A stretch of 64,000 bases of DNA from Streptomyces sp. 3214.6 (GTDB taxonomy: Bacteria > Actinomycetota > Actinomycetes > Streptomycetales > Streptomycetaceae): positions 5,394,001 to 5,458,000 of the forward strand of contig NZ_LT670819.1 in assembly GCF_900129855.1 (NCBI RefSeq), read 5' to 3'. Position numbers and translations under genes: made by a program. Below the pieces are notes generated by a model. It was not told the origin of the DNA. It saw only the letters and a list, made by a program, of their open reading frames with translations, and ran no database searches. Positions 1 through 7,921 of this stretch are shown here, piece by piece; position 1 is the first letter of the stretch; the number at the start of each line of letters is the position of its first letter.

Positions 1-396
1 CCACACGACCTGCCAGCCGTGGCCGTCGAGGTCGAAGAAGCTGCGGGAGTACATGAAGCCGTGGTCCTCGGGGCCGTCCGCCTCGGAGCCGCCCGCGGCG
101 AGCGCGGCCTCGGCGACCGTGTCGACCTCCTCGCGGGTTGCCACGCTGAAGCAGTAGAGCGCCAGCGTGTGCGTGGTGGGATCGGCCATCGGCAGCTTCG
201 CGAACTTCGCGAACGTCTCGTGGCTGAGCAGCATGACGCAGGCCTGCTCGCCCACCAGCATGCATGCGGCGGTCTCATCGGTGAACATCGGGTTGTAACT
301 GAACCCGAGCCGCGCGAAGAACGCCTTGCTGCGCTCGATGTCCGCCACGGGCATGTTCACGAACAGCATGCGACCGGCGTGTGCGGGAGTGGTCAT
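1..396 (-). CDS. VOC (glyoxalase/bleomycin-resistance fold) family protein, 3' end outside window
   Basis: The gene starts at an ATG at 396 and reads leftward for 132 codons without a stop, so its C-terminus lies outside the window. The protein opens MTTPAHAGRMLFVNMPVADI, then RSKAFFARLGF and YNPMFTDETAACMLV, and ends DLDGHGWQVVW. This is the layout of the extradiol-dioxygenase/glyoxalase-like VOC proteins, where two beta-alpha-beta-beta-beta units form one domain and the DxDGHxW strand closes the second. Such proteins are often annotated as lactoylglutathione lyase relatives, but most have no known substrate. The purine-rich stretch GGAGACCC sits just before the start. No specific function can be given. 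Confidence 0.85.
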   Translation of the reverse strand, partial: MTTPAHAGRMLFVNMPVADIERSKAFFARLGFSYNPMFTDETAACMLVGEQACVMLLSHETFAKFAKLPMADPTTHTLALYCFSVATREEVDTVAEAALAAGGSEADGPEDHGFMYSRSFFDLDGHGWQVVW

Positions 397-625
397 GGTG
401 GGTCTCCAGTCCGGGGTTCGATGGTGTGCGACGGGGTGGACCGGCCGAGCCCGCGGAACTCATCGGTGGCAGACGGCTCACCAACCGCGTGTTTCGTGCC
501 GTCGCACACCAGCAAAAGGCCTGCCGGGTCCTGACGATCATTCAGTTCTCTACAACCCGTGGCGAGTGCCGTGGGTCATAGCTTCCAAGACGACGACCTG
601 ACTCCTCGTCCAACAGGGGGCTGAC

Positions 626-2794
626 ATGATCACCCGCACGATCAAACGCACCTCGCTCACAGTCGGGACCGCCGTCGCGCTGGCGGTCGGCGGTCTCGGT
701 CTCTCGCCGGGGACCGCGGTGGCCGCGCCGCGCGTGGCCGACGACGAGACGGTGTTCCCGCTAGGCACCAGGGGCGACCTCAAGGCCCATGTCGAGACCC
801 TCGCGCTGGGTGGCGGAAAGCTCAGCGTGCTGGGGACGGCCGACCCCGAGACCAACCGCGGGCTGTGGGAGTTCGACCTTCCGGCCGTCGGCGCCCCGCA
901 GCCGGGACCCCGGAAGCTCGCGGACTCAGGGGTCTGGTCCAACTACCCGTGCGAGGGCGTCGACCCCTCGGACTACACGTGCAGCGCGTTCTACTCCAAG
1001 CTGTGGGCGCTCGGCGACGGCCGGGTCGCCTATATGACGCCGTTCGGGAGCCAGGAGGCCCTCGGCGGCGGGGTGCCCATGAGCGAGACCGGGCTCGGCC
1101 CGTTCTCCTGGGAGTCCCCGGATCACGTGGTGGCCGCCGGCGGTTCGTACGTCGTGGTCAACGACGACGACGAGCAGCGCGTCGGCACCTTCGACCGGAG
1201 CGTGCCCTGGCCGGCGCAGATCCACACCCGGTCGGTCACCGCGGTGTCCGTCTGGGGCACGAAGCTCTGGAAGCCGGGCAGCACCGCCGGCACGGTCAAC
1301 TCCTACGACCTGGTCAGCAAGGCGAACTCGGCGAACCTGACGCTCGGCTCCGGCTGCGTCCCGGACGATCTGCAGGCCGTCGGGCAGTGGCTGTACTGGC
1401 GCTGTTCCGCGTCGGACAAGGCCGGCGTGTGGGACCACAGCACCGGCAAGAACATCCCCGTCCCCGGTGCGCTGCCCGCGAAGGTCGGCGACGGCTATCT
1501 GGTCCAACAGTCCGAGGACAGGCGGACGGTGACGCTCACCGACTTCCACCTCGGCGGCGGCCACCCGGCCACCACCACCCCCTACTTCACGGTCCCCGAC
1601 GGGACGTCGATCGACATGCTGACCGCCGACCGGTACGGCGGCCATGTGGCCTACGTCGACAACCAGCAGATGATCCACATCCGGCCGGTGACGGTGCCAC
1701 GGTCGCGGATCAGCCTGTTCGACTGGACCACGGACTCCGCCGTGGACCTGCGCAAAGCGAGCGACCCTGGCTGGGAGGGCACCTGGCGGCTCACCCGCCC
1801 GCCCGCGTCCTGGACGCTCACCATCAAGGACGCGTACGGCGCCACCGTCCGCACCCTCACCAGCAGCGCCCACGAAGGCGCCGCCATCCGCGCCGCCTGG
1901 GACGGCAAGGACGAGGCGGGCGAGAAGGCGGTGAGCGGCCGCTACAACTGGACCGTGACCGTGAACCCGGGCGACGGAGGCGCCGTCCGCACCCTCCCGA
2001 CCGGGAGTTTCCTTCTCTCCGGCGGCCGGTCCGGCTTCCGCGACGCCGACACCGACGGCTACGGCGAGCTGTACACGATGACCAGTGGCGGCCTGCTCGA
2101 AGCCCACCGGTTCTCCGGCGGCAGCCTGACCGACGCCCGTGGCTGGTCGGGCTGGAACCCGGACACCCGTTTCGTCCCGGTCGGCGACATGACCGGCGAC
2201 GGCTGCTCCGACATGCTCACCAGGACCACCGACGGCAACCTCTACCGGCAGTCCGGCGGCTGCACCGGCGTCTTCCTGCCGGACGCCGAGCGCACCCTGG
2301 TCGGCTCCGGCTGGGGCGGCTTCGACGCCGTCGTCGCCGCCGACGACTTCACCGGCGACCACCGTCCCGACCTGCTGGCCCGCCAGGCCACGACCGGCGA
2401 CCTCTACCTGTACAAGTCCAACGCGCAGGGCCGTATGGACCCGGGTACGCGCGTCGGCACCGGATGGAAGGGGTACACGATCGTCGGCGCCGCCGATGTG
2501 ACCGGCGACGGCATCGGCGACGTCATGGCACGGGACGCCGCCGGCGAGCTGTGGCGCTACGACGGCAACGGCTCGGGCGGCTTCAAGCCGCGGACGCTGG
2601 TGTTCCAGGACTGGGGCGCCGGCCGCAACGCGATCCTCGCGGTCGGCGATGTGACCGGCGACGGCTTCCCCGACCTCGTCTCCCGTACCACCGACGGCAA
2701 GCTGCTGCGGAACAAGGGCTGGGGCGACGGCACTTTCAGCGCCACCTACACCCTCGCCGCCTCCGGCTGGCAGAGCTATCAATCGCTGTTCTGA
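626..2794 (+). CDS. Secreted FG-GAP/VCBS repeat protein with FlgD-like Ig domain
   Basis: 722 residues. A Sec signal peptide (basic start, hydrophobic stretch, AVAAP cleavage region near residue 34) is followed by a beta-propeller-like region of unknown type to about residue 360. A FlgD-type Ig-like module follows (WTLTIKDAYG to YNWTVTV, about 395-450). The C-terminal third carries at least five FG-GAP/VCBS calcium-binding motifs of the form D-x-T/D-G-D (DADTDGYGE, DMTGDGCSD, DFTGDHRPD, DVTGDGIGD, DVTGDGFPD). The start is supported by GGGGG 7 nt upstream. The protein is probably an exported surface or extracellular protein. Related Streptomyces proteins are numerous and mostly uncharacterised, and no catalytic domain is visible. 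Confidence 0.88.
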   Translation: MITRTIKRTSLTVGTAVALAVGGLGLSPGTAVAAPRVADDETVFPLGTRGDLKAHVETLALGGGKLSVLGTADPETNRGLWEFDLPAVGAPQPGPRKLADSGVWSNYPCEGVDPSDYTCSAFYSKLWALGDGRVAYMTPFGSQEALGGGVPMSETGLGPFSWESPDHVVAAGGSYVVVNDDDEQRVGTFDRSVPWPAQIHTRSVTAVSVWGTKLWKPGSTAGTVNSYDLVSKANSANLTLGSGCVPDDLQAVGQWLYWRCSASDKAGVWDHSTGKNIPVPGALPAKVGDGYLVQQSEDRRTVTLTDFHLGGGHPATTTPYFTVPDGTSIDMLTADRYGGHVAYVDNQQMIHIRPVTVPRSRISLFDWTTDSAVDLRKASDPGWEGTWRLTRPPASWTLTIKDAYGATVRTLTSSAHEGAAIRAAWDGKDEAGEKAVSGRYNWTVTVNPGDGGAVRTLPTGSFLLSGGRSGFRDADTDGYGELYTMTSGGLLEAHRFSGGSLTDARGWSGWNPDTRFVPVGDMTGDGCSDMLTRTTDGNLYRQSGGCTGVFLPDAERTLVGSGWGGFDAVVAADDFTGDHRPDLLARQATTGDLYLYKSNAQGRMDPGTRVGTGWKGYTIVGAADVTGDGIGDVMARDAAGELWRYDGNGSGGFKPRTLVFQDWGAGRNAILAVGDVTGDGFPDLVSRTTDGKLLRNKGWGDGTFSATYTLAASGWQSYQSLF

Positions 2795-2804
2795 ACCGGC
2801 GCCG

Positions 2805-3758
2805 TCACGCCGGTGACGTTGCTGCCGAAGGTCCGGGGTGCGGCCCCGGGCCTTCGGCAGCCGGTGTTCCGACGGGGCGCGGGCCGGCCGAGGAGTGCCT
2901 GGCCACATAGGCCTCCAGGGGCTCCAGAGCGCTCCACGCCTGATCGAAACTGTCCGCGAAGTACGCCAGGAACTTGGCATTTTCGATTCTGAATCCCGTG
3001 AGCTGTTGTCGACCTGCTCCGGAGAAGGAAAGATAGCTGACCGATTTGTCGATGAGACCGATGTTGTACCAACCGCAGGAAGCGCTCCAGGGCATGACCC
3101 GCGCCTCGTAGGTATACAGGTCTTTCACGTCGTCCTGATGTTGCCTCAGCCACTCGAAGTAGGCCGCCCTAGGCACACCCTTGCGCTCGGGGACGCCGAT
3201 GATGCGCCGCACGCTCGCGCACTCGGCCGAGTTGTGCCTGGCCCACTGCAATACCGTGTCGTAGTAAGAGGCGGGTTCCGCGGATCCCCATTGGGCGGGC
3301 GGATGAAGCCGCACATAGGTAAGACGGATTTCGGTCTGGGCGGCGCGAATGCTGTCGGCGGCAGCGCTGTAGAAGGAGGGCGGGTCCGGGTAGCACACCA
3401 TCTCCACCGGGGACGTGGTCTGGAACGCCTCGGAAAGACCTGGCCCCGCGCCGAGAACCCGTGGTTCCCGGCTCGCGTCGACGGTGTCCCGCTTCAGATC
3501 GTCGAGTTCCGTCTTGGCCTCACGCCACAACTGCCCCCAGTGTCCCCAGTCACCGTCGAGCGCGGTCACCAGCCGACGGGTGACCGTCTCGCTCGGCAGA
3601 CGATGCCCGTTGAGCACCTCGGAAACCGTGGCCTGACTGCACTGGGCCCGCGAGGCGATCGTCTTGACCTGAGGTTCACCGGCGGTGATGCGCAACCGTC
3701 GCAACTCCGCGGCGAAGCGCCGCACCGACGGTGAATCGGAATGCCGGTAGGTGCCCAT
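2805..3758 (-). CDS. XRE-type helix-turn-helix regulator with C-terminal effector-like domain
   Basis: 317 residues starting at an ATG at 3758. Residues about 10-60 form a Cro/CI-type HTH (RFAAELRRLR, IASRAQCSQATVSEVLNG, RRLVTAL). After a linker, about 100-290 is a separate globular domain (VEMVCYPDPPSFYSAAADSI, YDTVLQWARHNSAECASVRR, NIGLIDKSVSYLSFSG). It resembles the inactive phospholipase-D-like sensor domain seen in some Streptomyces regulators, but the HKD catalytic motif is absent. The tail after residue 290 is proline and alanine rich and overlaps the hairpin terminator of the neighbouring gene. The target is unknown. Base composition is slightly lower in GC than the neighbours. Confidence 0.8.
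   Translation of the reverse strand: MGTYRHSDSPSVRRFAAELRRLRITAGEPQVKTIASRAQCSQATVSEVLNGHRLPSETVTRRLVTALDGDWGHWGQLWREAKTELDDLKRDTVDASREPRVLGAGPGLSEAFQTTSPVEMVCYPDPPSFYSAAADSIRAAQTEIRLTYVRLHPPAQWGSAEPASYYDTVLQWARHNSAECASVRRIIGVPERKGVPRAAYFEWLRQHQDDVKDLYTYEARVMPWSASCGWYNIGLIDKSVSYLSFSGAGRQQLTGFRIENAKFLAYFADSFDQAWSALEPLEAYVARHSSAGPRPVGTPAAEGPGPHPGPSAATSPA
2821..2861 (+). terminator. 18-bp hairpin terminator of the FG-GAP gene
   Basis: The arms 2821-2838 and 2844-2861 pair over 18 bp with a single T-G wobble and a 5-nt loop. The hairpin follows the FG-GAP stop codon by 26 bp. It lies inside the last codons of the convergent HTH regulator gene, so both transcripts meet here. Confidence 0.75.
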
Positions 3759-3976
3759 GGTGCCCCCTCGCGTTCAACCCCCACTAGGCGACTGAGATCG
3801 TCCCACCGGAATCTTCGAACGCGCAGAGTTTCACCGAACTTCGTTGAAGGAGGCGGCCTTTCCGGCCACGCTTCCGTACGGATCGAGATAGCCGGGAATC
3901 CCTGGACCGGCCGACGGGGCAACTGCTCGAATGTCCATCACCTCAGGCAGGACAAGACAGGAAGAGGTGAGGACGC

Positions 3977-4201
3977 GTGCACATCACGTTCAGGACCGTG
4001 CTCCACGGCCACTACATGACGTTCGTAGCCATTCTCGTGACCGGAATGATCCTGATCATCGCAGAGAACGGAATTTCGGAGTCGACGTCGATCTACCTCG
4101 ACTGCATGCTCGGCGTGGCCGGCCTGCTCGCCGCCTATGCGCTCGCAGCGCCCGCCGCCCCGGCTGACACCGGCGGCGGTGCGGACAGGGTCGTGACGTA
4201 G
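3977..4201 (+). CDS. Small two-helix membrane protein
   Basis: 74 residues from a GTG at 3977 preceded by GAGGTGAGG. Two hydrophobic stretches (MTFVAILVTGMILII, about 14-28, and CMLGVAGLLAAYALAAP, about 43-59) are separated by a short polar loop, and the C-terminus is hydrophilic. Nothing identifies a function. The gene stands alone between an HTH regulator on the other strand and a lipoprotein gene. It is supported by a good ribosome binding site, codon pattern and topology. Confidence 0.65.
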   Translation: MHITFRTVLHGHYMTFVAILVTGMILIIAENGISESTSIYLDCMLGVAGLLAAYALAAPAAPADTGGGADRVVT

Positions 4202-4381
4202 TCGGACAGCGCACCGTTCGACGAACGAGGTGGGCAGGCAGGCGGTCGACGAGCCGGGCACGTCACCGGTGCGTCACAGGTCGGTGGCCGGGAGAACCCG
4301 GGTGCCTGCCCGTTCTGTCTGCATTGACGAAGGTCGGTGGCGAGGGTGAAGGCCCTCGGCGATGCGGATTAGGGGGGCGGC

Positions 4382-5089
4382 ATGCAGTACGGCAGCATGC
4401 AGTACGACAAGGTGCGGTACGGGAACATGCGCTACGGGCACGGCGTTCGGGGGCCGGTGACGCTGGCCGTCCTGGTCTCGGCCGCCGCTCTGATGGTGAC
4501 GGGATGCCAGCCGACAGAGTCGACCTCCGCTTCAGCGAGTTCCTCGTCCGCGGGTTCCGCTCCCGTAAGTTCCCCTTCCGCGGCATCTCCCTCCATGAGC
4601 TCCGCCGCCTCGGCTCCCGGTGCGGCGGGCTCGCCGTCCGGCGCCGTGCCGAAGTGTCCCGCGGGCAGTCTGGAGGTCGCCGCCCGTCAGGCCGCCGATC
4701 GGCCGGCCGGTACGGGAACCGGTGCGGCGGTCGTCCGGTTCACCAACGTCTCGGCCAAGTCCTGTGTCCTCAAGGGCCATCCGTCCGTCGCGGGGGCCGG
4801 CAACGGATCCCCCGAGCACAACTCCCCGCTCGCCGTCACGCCCACCGGCTCCGCCTCGCCGGTGACGGTGGCTCCCGGGGGCAGGGCGTGGGTGAAGCTG
4901 ACTTTCGTGCAGGTGCAGGGGGAGGCCGACGGGTACTGCGTGTCCGGCGCGGAGCCCGTGGTGTACCCCACGATCGTCGTCGGCCTGCCGGGGTCGGGAG
5001 CCCACCAAGTCGCGCTGGACGACGGTCAGTTCGCCGAGTGCGACAACGAGGTGACCGTCACCGCTGTATCTGCGGTCGAGCCGTCCTGA
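4382..5089 (+). CDS. DUF4232-type lipoprotein
   Basis: 235 residues. The start at 4382 is supported by GGGGGG a few bases upstream. The first 20 residues are a four-fold pentapeptide repeat (MQYGS, MQYDK, VRYGN, MRYGH), then a hydrophobic stretch ends in the lipobox LMVTGC (Cys about 42), predicting a membrane-anchored lipoprotein. A Ser/Ala/Pro-rich spacer (about 45-85) leads to the DUF4232 domain (CPAGSLEVAARQ, GAAVVRFTNVSAKSCVLKGHPSV, LTFVQVQGEADGYC, YPTIVVGLPG). The family is common in Streptomyces and has no assigned role. The conserved cysteine pairs suggest a disulphide-stabilised extracytoplasmic domain. Confidence 0.85.
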   Translation: MQYGSMQYDKVRYGNMRYGHGVRGPVTLAVLVSAAALMVTGCQPTESTSASASSSSAGSAPVSSPSAASPSMSSAASAPGAAGSPSGAVPKCPAGSLEVAARQAADRPAGTGTGAAVVRFTNVSAKSCVLKGHPSVAGAGNGSPEHNSPLAVTPTGSASPVTVAPGGRAWVKLTFVQVQGEADGYCVSGAEPVVYPTIVVGLPGSGAHQVALDDGQFAECDNEVTVTAVSAVEPS

Positions 5090-5095
5090 CCTGGT

Positions 5096-5443
5096 TCAGC
5101 GTCCTTCCAGCCGCTGCACCAGCGCACGCAGGGCGCGCAGTTCCGCGTCCAGCGCCTGGGCGCCTTCGCGGGTGAGGGAGATCCAGGTGCGGGGGCGTCG
5201 GCCCGCGTAGCCTTTCTCGATCCCGATCAGGCCCGACTCCTCCAGCACCTTCAGGTGCCGGGAGAGGTTTCCGTCCGTGACGGCCAGTTGCCGTTTCAGG
5301 AAGCCGAACTCGACCCGGTCGGCCTCGCGGGCGACGGTGAGGATGCCGAGCCGCACGCGCTGGTGGACGGTGTCGTCCAGCCCCTGGGTCGGGTGCGGTT
5401 CCTCATCGTCGTCCCGTACGGCGATCGAGTCCTCGACGCTCAT
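5096..5443 (-). CDS. Winged-helix transcriptional regulator (MarR/ArsR-like)
   Basis: 115 residues starting at an ATG at 5443. The core (HQRVRLGILTVAREADRVEF, LKRQLAVTDGNLSRHLKVLE, GLIGIEKGYAGRRPRTWISL, TREGAQALDAEL) is the winged-helix DNA-binding domain seen in a family usually annotated as transcriptional regulator or MarR-like, here with the recognition helix at DGNLSRHLKVLEES. Its ATG overlaps the TGA of the upstream membrane-protein gene by 4 bp (5440-5443), so the two are translationally coupled. Such regulators commonly control their membrane-protein partner. A candidate operator lies upstream of the pair. Confidence 0.88.
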   Translation of the reverse strand: MSVEDSIAVRDDDEEPHPTQGLDDTVHQRVRLGILTVAREADRVEFGFLKRQLAVTDGNLSRHLKVLEESGLIGIEKGYAGRRPRTWISLTREGAQALDAELRALRALVQRLEGR

Positions 5444-6321
5444 GCGGGGACCGTACCCGCACCTGTACCCGCACCGGTACCGAGGTCCGTACCGGCGTCC
5501 GCATCGGTCCGCCGGCGGACCAGCGCCCACTCCGCCAGGCCCGCGAGCAGCAGGACGGCGGCCAGCAGGAGCCCCTTGGCCTGCGGGCCGTCGGTCCAGC
5601 CGGGCTCGGCCGGATGCAGCCAGGGGAGCCAGCCGCTGCCCCAGGACGCTCCGAGGTAGCCGGTGAGCAGCAGGGCGTGTGCGGCGCCGGCCGTCGCGGC
5701 GATCCAGCTGCGCTCGGCCACGCCGAGGGCGAGGAGACCGACGCCGACCAGGTACCAGGGGGAGGCGTAGCTGTTCTCCAGCAGATCCAGCGCCGGCGGC
5801 TGGGGCCGGTTCAGGCCGAGCATGAGCAGCAACAACGCAGTCATGAGCGCCGTCGTGGCCGCCGTGGTGACGACGATCCAGCCGCGGCGGCGCGGGACGA
5901 TGCCGCGGGCCTCGCCCCGCAGGCGGTACCAGCGGGCGACGACGAACCATGCCAGGGGGAGCAGCGCGAACCACACGCCCCACGCCGTGAACCGCAGGAT
6001 CGCCCCGTCGAACTCGCCCTCCAGGCACGGGGTTCCGGGTTCGTGCACCACGCACAGGCCGATCAGCTCGGCGTGCGCGAAGGCCGGATACGACGCGATG
6101 CTGCGGCCGTGCGCCCCGAAGTTGAAGGCGTACCGGGCGACGGGAGCTGCCGCCAGCGCCAGCAGTCCGAAGCCGAGGAGGGGCGCCCAGGAACCGTTCA
6201 GCTGCGTACGGGTCCTGGCCCGCAGGCCCTCCGCGGCGGCCAGCAGCCCCGCTGCCCCCGCACGTGTCTCCACTGTCTCCACTGCCCCGAGCGCCTGTGC
6301 TCCTGCTTCCGGCTCGCCCAT
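5440..6321 (-). CDS. Polytopic membrane protein coupled to the winged-helix regulator
   Basis: 293 residues from an ATG at 6321, with GGGGG upstream. About six hydrophobic segments are visible (LLGFGLLALAAAPVARYAF, FTAWGVWFALLPLAWFVVA, WIVVTTAATTALMTALLLLM, WYLVGVGLLALGVA, WIAATAGAAHALLLTGYLG, LLLAAVLLLAGLAEWAL) after a roughly 40-residue cytoplasmic N-terminus. The C-terminal tail is a low-complexity Gly/Thr/Ala run. No known transporter motif is seen. It shares an operon and a 4-bp stop/start overlap with the regulator downstream, so it is probably the regulated partner. The function is unknown. Confidence 0.8.
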   Translation of the reverse strand: MGEPEAGAQALGAVETVETRAGAAGLLAAAEGLRARTRTQLNGSWAPLLGFGLLALAAAPVARYAFNFGAHGRSIASYPAFAHAELIGLCVVHEPGTPCLEGEFDGAILRFTAWGVWFALLPLAWFVVARWYRLRGEARGIVPRRRGWIVVTTAATTALMTALLLLMLGLNRPQPPALDLLENSYASPWYLVGVGLLALGVAERSWIAATAGAAHALLLTGYLGASWGSGWLPWLHPAEPGWTDGPQAKGLLLAAVLLLAGLAEWALVRRRTDADAGTDLGTGAGTGAGTVPA

Positions 6322-6358
6322 GTCGCCCCCTGATGATCACTGCGGTCGCGTTAACTCT

Positions 6359-6383
6359 GCAATGCAAAGTACATTGCGGTCAA
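6359..6383 (-). promoter_or_regulatory. Candidate operator/promoter of the membrane protein-regulator operon
   Basis: An inverted repeat GCAATG-N7-CATTGC (6359-6377) sits directly beside a -35-like TTGACC read on the minus strand (6383 to 6378), about 40 bp upstream of the 6321 start. The geometry fits autoregulation by the winged-helix protein of the same operon. No strong -10 is visible (CAGAGT at 18 bp spacing is the best). Confidence 0.5.
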
Positions 6384-6400
6384 GAGTCACGTCGGCAGCC

Positions 6401-6649
6401 TCACACCGCGAGCGGAACCGCGTGGATCTCGTCCGCCTTGTGGCCGGAGCGTTCGTGGACGCGTTGGACCGCCTCCGCCGAGGGGCCCTCGGAGAGGCAG
6501 TAGACGGTTCCGGACTCCGGGTCCGCCCAGGCGCGTTCGAAGTGCACGCCCTCCTCGCCCTCGATGGCGAGGTCCGCCCGGTGGGCCTCCAGGAGCTGGT
6601 CGGCCGTGATGCCCTGCATGCCGTGGTGGACGTCCATGAAGCGGGTCAT
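6401..6649 (-). CDS. DUF4242 family nickel-binding-type protein (SCO4226-like)
   Basis: 82 residues starting at an ATG at 6649. The sequence (MTRFMDVHHGMQGITADQLL, EEGVHFERAWADPESGTVYC, EAVQRVHERSGHKADEIHAV) is the DUF4242 ferredoxin-like fold. The S. coelicolor protein at this position, SCO4226, was crystallised as a nickel-binding protein, and the histidines near the N-terminus and in HERSGHKADEI are retained here. The physiological role is not established. It lies downstream of the cysteine-rich peptide gene and its terminator, on the same strand, in the conserved phoU neighbourhood. Confidence 0.85.
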   Translation of the reverse strand: MTRFMDVHHGMQGITADQLLEAHRADLAIEGEEGVHFERAWADPESGTVYCLSEGPSAEAVQRVHERSGHKADEIHAVPLAV

Positions 6650-6756
6650 GGCTGCCCGCCCCCTTCCGTACTAGTGCTTCCCTCCATGCTGCGCCCCTGC
6701 CCGCCACCGGGCGACTGGGCAACCGGCTGAACCGGGCGCCCGGGCGACCGCATGAG

Positions 6757-6788
6757 GAAGGGCCCCGGCGCATGCACCGGGGCCCTTC
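6757..6788 (-). terminator. Hairpin terminator after the cysteine-rich peptide gene
   Basis: A perfect 12-bp stem (arms 6757-6768 and 6777-6788) encloses an 8-nt loop. It lies 47 bp past the stop codon of the 52-residue peptide and separates it from the DUF4242 gene. Confidence 0.75.
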
Positions 6789-6834
6789 ACCGTCGTACGA
6801 GATCAACCGCCCTCGGCGTCGACCGCGGTCGGTG

Positions 6835-6993
6835 TCAGCCGCACTGGCAGGGGCTGCCCGACTGGCACCCGCAGCCGCAGCCCGAACCGCAGCCGCACGC
6901 GCCGATCAGCATCAGGTTCCTGATCTCGGCGGGCTGCTCGGTCGGGCGCTCCTGCGTGGGGTCGGGCGGGGCAGTGATGGGGGACTCGGCCAT
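6835..6993 (-). CDS. 52-residue cysteine-rich peptide
   Basis: An ATG at 6993 is preceded by a near-ideal ribosome binding site (GGGAGGA, 4 nt spacing) and followed by 52 codons and TGA at 6835. The N-terminal half is acidic and proline rich (MAESPITAPPDPTQERPTEQ). A short hydrophobic link (IRNLMLIGA) leads to a C-terminus in which 7 of the last 20 residues are cysteine and most others glycine (Cys 33, 35, 39, 41, 43, 49, 51). No signal peptide is seen. A dedicated terminator follows. Metal binding (metallothionein-like) or a modified-peptide precursor are both possible. It is below the size cut-off of many gene callers. No modification enzyme lies nearby, while a nickel-binding-type gene does. 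Confidence 0.75.
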   Translation of the reverse strand: MAESPITAPPDPTQERPTEQPAEIRNLMLIGACGCGSGCGCGCQSGSPCQCG

Positions 6994-7164
6994 GGGTTCC
7001 TCCCGGAGGCGTAGGGCCTGTGCTCATTGCATGCCCCCTCCGATGGGCGCATCAACGGCGCACAGTGGCTCGCGCACGCCTCGGCCCACTCCGCGCAGGC
7101 CCCCTCAGGCCCGCTCCCGCCTCCTCAGGGTTCCCTCGGGGTCCCCGCAGGCCCCTTCCGTCAC

Positions 7165-7878
7165 TCAGGCCTCGTCGGGCGCCCCCGTCGTCCCGGCCGC
7201 CGGCTGGATCTCCGGCTGCACGTCGAGCTGGAGCTCGTCCGCGTGCTCGCCCGTCACCAGGAACACCACGCGCTTGGCGACGGCCACCGCGTGGTCGGCG
7301 AAGCGCTCGTAGTAACGGCCCAGCAGCGTGACGTCGACGGCGGTCTCGATGCCGTGCTGCCAGCGCTCGTCGATCAGGTGCTGGAAGAGCGTGCGGTGCA
7401 GGAGGTCCATCGCGTCGTCGTCCGACTCCAGCTGAAGCGCCAGGTCGACGTCCTTGGTGATGATGCACTCCGCGGCCTTCGCCATCAGGCGCTGCGCGAG
7501 CTGGCCCATCTCCAGGATGGTGGCGTGCAGGTCGTGCGGCACCGCACGGTTGGGGAAGCGCAGTCGCGCCAGCTTCGCCACGTGCTGGGCGAGGTCGCCG
7601 GAGCGCTCCAGGTCGGCCGACATCCGCAGCGACGTGACCACGATCCGCAGGTCCGTCGCCACCGGCTGCTGGCGCGCCAGCAGCGCTATGGCCTTCGCCT
7701 CCAGGTCGTGCTGCAGTTCGTCGACCTTCTGGTCGGCCTCGATGACGCTCTCGGCCAGCTTGAGGTCGGCGTCGAGAATGGCGGTCGTGGCGCGTCCGAT
7801 CGCCGACCCGACCAGCCGGGCCATCTCCACCAGGCTGTCGCCGATCGAGTCCAGTTCCTCGTGGTACGCGTCCCGCAT
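7165..7878 (-). CDS. phoU: PhoU phosphate-signalling regulator
   Basis: 237 residues with two PhoU helical bundles: MRDAYHEELDSIGDSLVEMA to about residue 110, then MGQLAQRLMAKAAECIITKD to about 215. Each carries a family metal-cluster-type motif (DADLKLAESVIEADQKVDEL and GRYYERFADHAVAVAKRV). PhoU normally damps PhoR signalling when phosphate is plentiful and acts at the cytoplasmic face of the phosphate-sensing complex. It is transcribed divergently from phoR-phoP across a PHO-box-containing gap, as in S. coelicolor. No pst transport genes are present here. The last 15 residues are a variable Ala/Pro/Gly tail. Confidence 0.95.
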   Translation of the reverse strand: MRDAYHEELDSIGDSLVEMARLVGSAIGRATTAILDADLKLAESVIEADQKVDELQHDLEAKAIALLARQQPVATDLRIVVTSLRMSADLERSGDLAQHVAKLARLRFPNRAVPHDLHATILEMGQLAQRLMAKAAECIITKDVDLALQLESDDDAMDLLHRTLFQHLIDERWQHGIETAVDVTLLGRYYERFADHAVAVAKRVVFLVTGEHADELQLDVQPEIQPAAGTTGAPDEA

Positions 7879-7921
7879 CAGGGTTCCCTCTCGTGCGTCG
7901 TTCTCGGGGTTCGGTTGTCGG

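Noticed and set aside
926..2980. Long open frame on the minus strand antisense to the FG-GAP gene
   Set aside because: Frame openness is a by-product of GC-rich third positions on the other strand. There is no ribosome binding site and no recognisable product.
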